From an uncultured Mucilaginibacter sp. (GTDB lineage Bacteria > Bacteroidota > Bacteroidia > Sphingobacteriales > Sphingobacteriaceae), in assembly GCA_903863845.1 (NCBI GenBank), contig CAIPDP010000173.1, forward strand, positions 1-36,226: DNA of 36,226 bases, given 5' to 3'. Position numbers and translations under genes: made by a program. Shown one piece after another: positions 34,506-36,226 of this stretch. The first letter of the stretch is position 1; each line of letters begins with the position of its first letter. Under the pieces are notes generated by a model, which worked only from the letters and a program-made list of their open reading frames with translations, made no database searches and was not told where the DNA came from.

Positions 34506-34991
34506 TTATTCTTGCGGAGGTGCAGGTGGGTTTGGCGGAGTCGGCGGTGGAATAAACGGGTCTTTATAACCTACCGATGGATCGATTGGAGACATTCCAC
34601 CGGGTATACCGGCTGGCCCCATATATTTATAATTGCCAAAGCCAAGGATTGGGTAAAATATATAAGGTAATAATATAAGTCCGACTGTAAAACCCTCACT
34701 CTGGCCAAAGCTTTTGCTAAGCAGGTTGGTTGTCCAAACCGCAAAAATGATATTGACACATGGTACAAGGAATAAGATGATCCACCATGATGGTTTGCCA
34801 ACGATTTCGAGCAAAATAATAATGTTGTAAATTGGGACGATAGCTGCCCATCCGGGTTTGCCAGCCTTTTCAAAGACCTTCCAATAGGCAATGATAAGTA
34901 TGACTGAAACTATCAGTAACGGGATTAAAAGCACTCCAAAAAGTGCTGCAACACCGGCGACAGCACCGGCTGATGGATCGTAATTGTTCAT
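34506..34991 (-). CDS. DUF5684-like four-helix membrane protein
   Basis: 161 residues with four hydrophobic helices (about 13-36, 48-62, 70-88, 103-118). It carries the pattern WKVFEKAGKPGWAAIVPIYN, typical of the DUF5684 family that is often misnamed as signal peptidase I-related; no peptidase Ser/Lys pair is visible. A Pro/Gly-rich cytoplasmic tail (about 125-161, FIPPPTPPNPPAPPQE) may be disordered. Two-gene operon with DUF2752. The 120-bp spacer to serine dehydratase shows no clear promoter box on the minus strand. Function unknown. Confidence 0.8.
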   Translation of the reverse strand: MNNYDPSAGAVAGVAALFGVLLIPLLIVSVILIIAYWKVFEKAGKPGWAAIVPIYNIIILLEIVGKPSWWIILFLVPCVNIIFAVWTTNLLSKSFGQSEGFTVGLILLPYIFYPILGFGNYKYMGPAGIPGGMSPIDPSVGYKDPFIPPPTPPNPPAPPQE

Positions 34992-35111
34992 TTTAATGTG
35001 CGGTTAAGTTTGTGAAAGATGTGTGTTTAGCTGGAAATGAAGCTATTAATAATTTTTGATAATACAAAATGGAGCTGAGCAACATTGTAATACTATCCTT
35101 AATTTTACCTC

Positions 35112-36226
35112 ATGAAGCGCGAACAAATCTCTGTTTTTGATATATTTAAGATCGGCATCGGCCCTTCAAGTTCGCATACACTGGGGCCATGGCGTGCCGC
35201 CCAGCAGTTTGTGCATCGGTTGGGTTACGAGTTGACGCAGGTAGAAGCGATCAAAATTCTGCTTTATGGTTCATTGGCCAAAACCGGTAAGGGCCACGGT
35301 ACGGATATCGCCATCCTGCTGGGCTTGAGTGGCGACGACCCGGTTACCTTTGATGTTAGCGCGATCGATGATAAAATAGCCGATATCAAAAGCTCCGGGC
35401 AGCTATTACTTGGAGGGAGCCAGGAGATCGCTTTTAATGACAGCGATGACCTGTTGTTCCTTTATCTTGAGCAACTGCCTTTTCATCCTAACGCCGTTAC
35501 CTTCCAGGCTTTATTGGCCAACGGGAGGGCGGTTTCTGAAACTTATTATTCTATTGGTGGCGGCTTTGTGGTACAGGAAGGTGCGACACCGGGGACGGGC
35601 AAATCCGAGGTCGACCTGCCATTTCCTATCGAACATGCGGCCGATCTGCTCCATTGGTGCCTAAAAACCGGTCTTAAAATATCGGAGGTGGTACTGGAGA
35701 ACGAGCTGGCCTGGCGCTGCGAAGCAGATACAAAAGGTGGAATACTGAATATTTTCCGGGTGATGCGCGAATGCATCTACCGCGGTTGCCATACCACGGG
35801 GTACCTGCCCGGAGGGCTGAATGTGGCACGCCGTGCGGCCAGCCTTAATAAGCGACTTATCGGTAATATACCTTACCAGGATTATGGCGAATGGGTGCAT
35901 GCCATCAGAGCAACCGGCGACAGTTTTAAAAATACCCTCGACTGGGTGAGTTGCTTTGCATTGGCCGTAAACGAAGAGAATGCTTCTTTCGGTCGGGTTG
36001 TTACGGCACCAACCAACGGCGCGGCCGGTGTGGTACCAGCAGTGCTGCAATACTTTATTGTTTTTTGTGATGGTTTTAGCGACGAAAAGATCGTCCAATT
36101 TATCTGCACCGCGTCCGAAGTGGGCAGCATCTTTAAAAAAGGAGCTACCCTCTCCGCCGCCATGGGTGGCTGCCAGGCCGAGATCGGCGTTTCGTCCGCC
36201 ATGGCCGCCGCTGCATTGACCGAATG
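35112..36226 (+). CDS. L-serine ammonia-lyase (serine dehydratase), 3' end outside window
   Basis: 371 complete codons are visible with no stop, so the gene runs past the window edge. The enzyme converts L-serine to pyruvate and ammonia using a 4Fe-4S cluster. The N-terminal beta domain begins [20 protein letters not shown] (shown by [16 protein letters not shown], which includes the SSSHT signature), and the alpha domain has [19 protein letters not shown] and [20 protein letters not shown]. Alpha and beta domains are fused in one chain, as in SdaA. Cysteines in [11 protein letters not shown] and GGCQAEIG are cluster-ligand candidates. The start is the ATG after CCTC at 35109-35112; no ATG upstream is in frame within the spacer. 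Confidence 0.93.
   Translation, partial: MKREQISVFDIFKIGIGPSSSHTLGPWRAAQQFVHRLGYELTQVEAIKILLYGSLAKTGKGHGTDIAILLGLSGDDPVTFDVSAIDDKIADIKSSGQLLLGGSQEIAFNDSDDLLFLYLEQLPFHPNAVTFQALLANGRAVSETYYSIGGGFVVQEGATPGTGKSEVDLPFPIEHAADLLHWCLKTGLKISEVVLENELAWRCEADTKGGILNIFRVMRECIYRGCHTTGYLPGGLNVARRAASLNKRLIGNIPYQDYGEWVHAIRATGDSFKNTLDWVSCFALAVNEENASFGRVVTAPTNGAAGVVPAVLQYFIVFCDGFSDEKIVQFICTASEVGSIFKKGATLSAAMGGCQAEIGVSSAMAAAALTE

Noticed and set aside
1..36226. rRNA, tRNA, insertion sequence or phage genes
   Set aside because: No tRNA cloverleaf-like segment, rRNA sequence, transposase, integrase or phage structural gene was recognised. The larger spacers are accounted for by promoters, terminators and word arrays.

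Overview
The window is a chromosomal stretch of a Bacteroidota bacterium, most likely a Sphingobacteriaceae member (Mucilaginibacter/Pedobacter-like; genus is inference). Signs are the type IX secretion translocon SprA, the maeB-ruvA-sprA order, DUF4292 and DUF4350 proteins, Bacteroidota-type -7 promoter boxes (TAnnTTTG) close to several start codons, and almost no strong Shine-Dalgarno sequences. No rRNA, tRNA, prophage, insertion sequence or CRISPR array was seen. Most of the window is core genome; the unusual material is in the intergenic spacers.

Layout. 1-6871 (+): envelope genes (5'-truncated TPR protein, DUF4292 lipoprotein, EnvC-like coiled-coil/LytM protein), two TatA/B-family subunits, gatA and a lytic transglycosylase. 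6990-16981 (+): malic enzyme maeB, ruvA and the 7-kb sprA, which starts with TTG. 17000-18067 (-): a lipoprotein of seven repeats, probably a beta-propeller. 18356-26000 (+): miaB, a sigma-54 activator without a sensory domain, LptE-like lipoprotein, an acidic TPR-like protein, secG, groES and groEL. 26405-27208 (+): a small MscS channel. 33323-27209 (-): a tightly packed six-gene module, SpoIIM / multi-pass membrane protein / DUF4129 / DUF4350 / MoxR ATPase / DUF58, divergent from an RDD membrane protein at 33420. 34145-34991 (-): two small membrane proteins (DUF2752, DUF5684). 35112 to the end (+): L-serine dehydratase, truncated by the window.

How genes work together. Envelope construction dominates: EnvC-like protein and transglycosylase (peptidoglycan), LptE (LPS), SecG, Tat and SprA (export), GroES/GroEL (folding). 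The MoxR-DUF58 module looks like a membrane-bound AAA+ ATPase/von Willebrand-like complex of unknown substrate.

Most worth a second look: (1) three spacers (after miaB, between groES and groEL, after groEL) share one architecture, a head-to-tail array of 7- or 8-bp words followed by an inverted array of related words, each spacer with its own vocabulary; (2) a candidate sigma-54-like promoter with two TGACA boxes 22 bp apart upstream of groES, in the same cluster as a sigma-54 activator; (3) a perfect 10+4+10 bp palindrome upstream of mscS, followed by a possible 33-codon ORF resembling an MscS N-terminus; (4) the MoxR membrane module.
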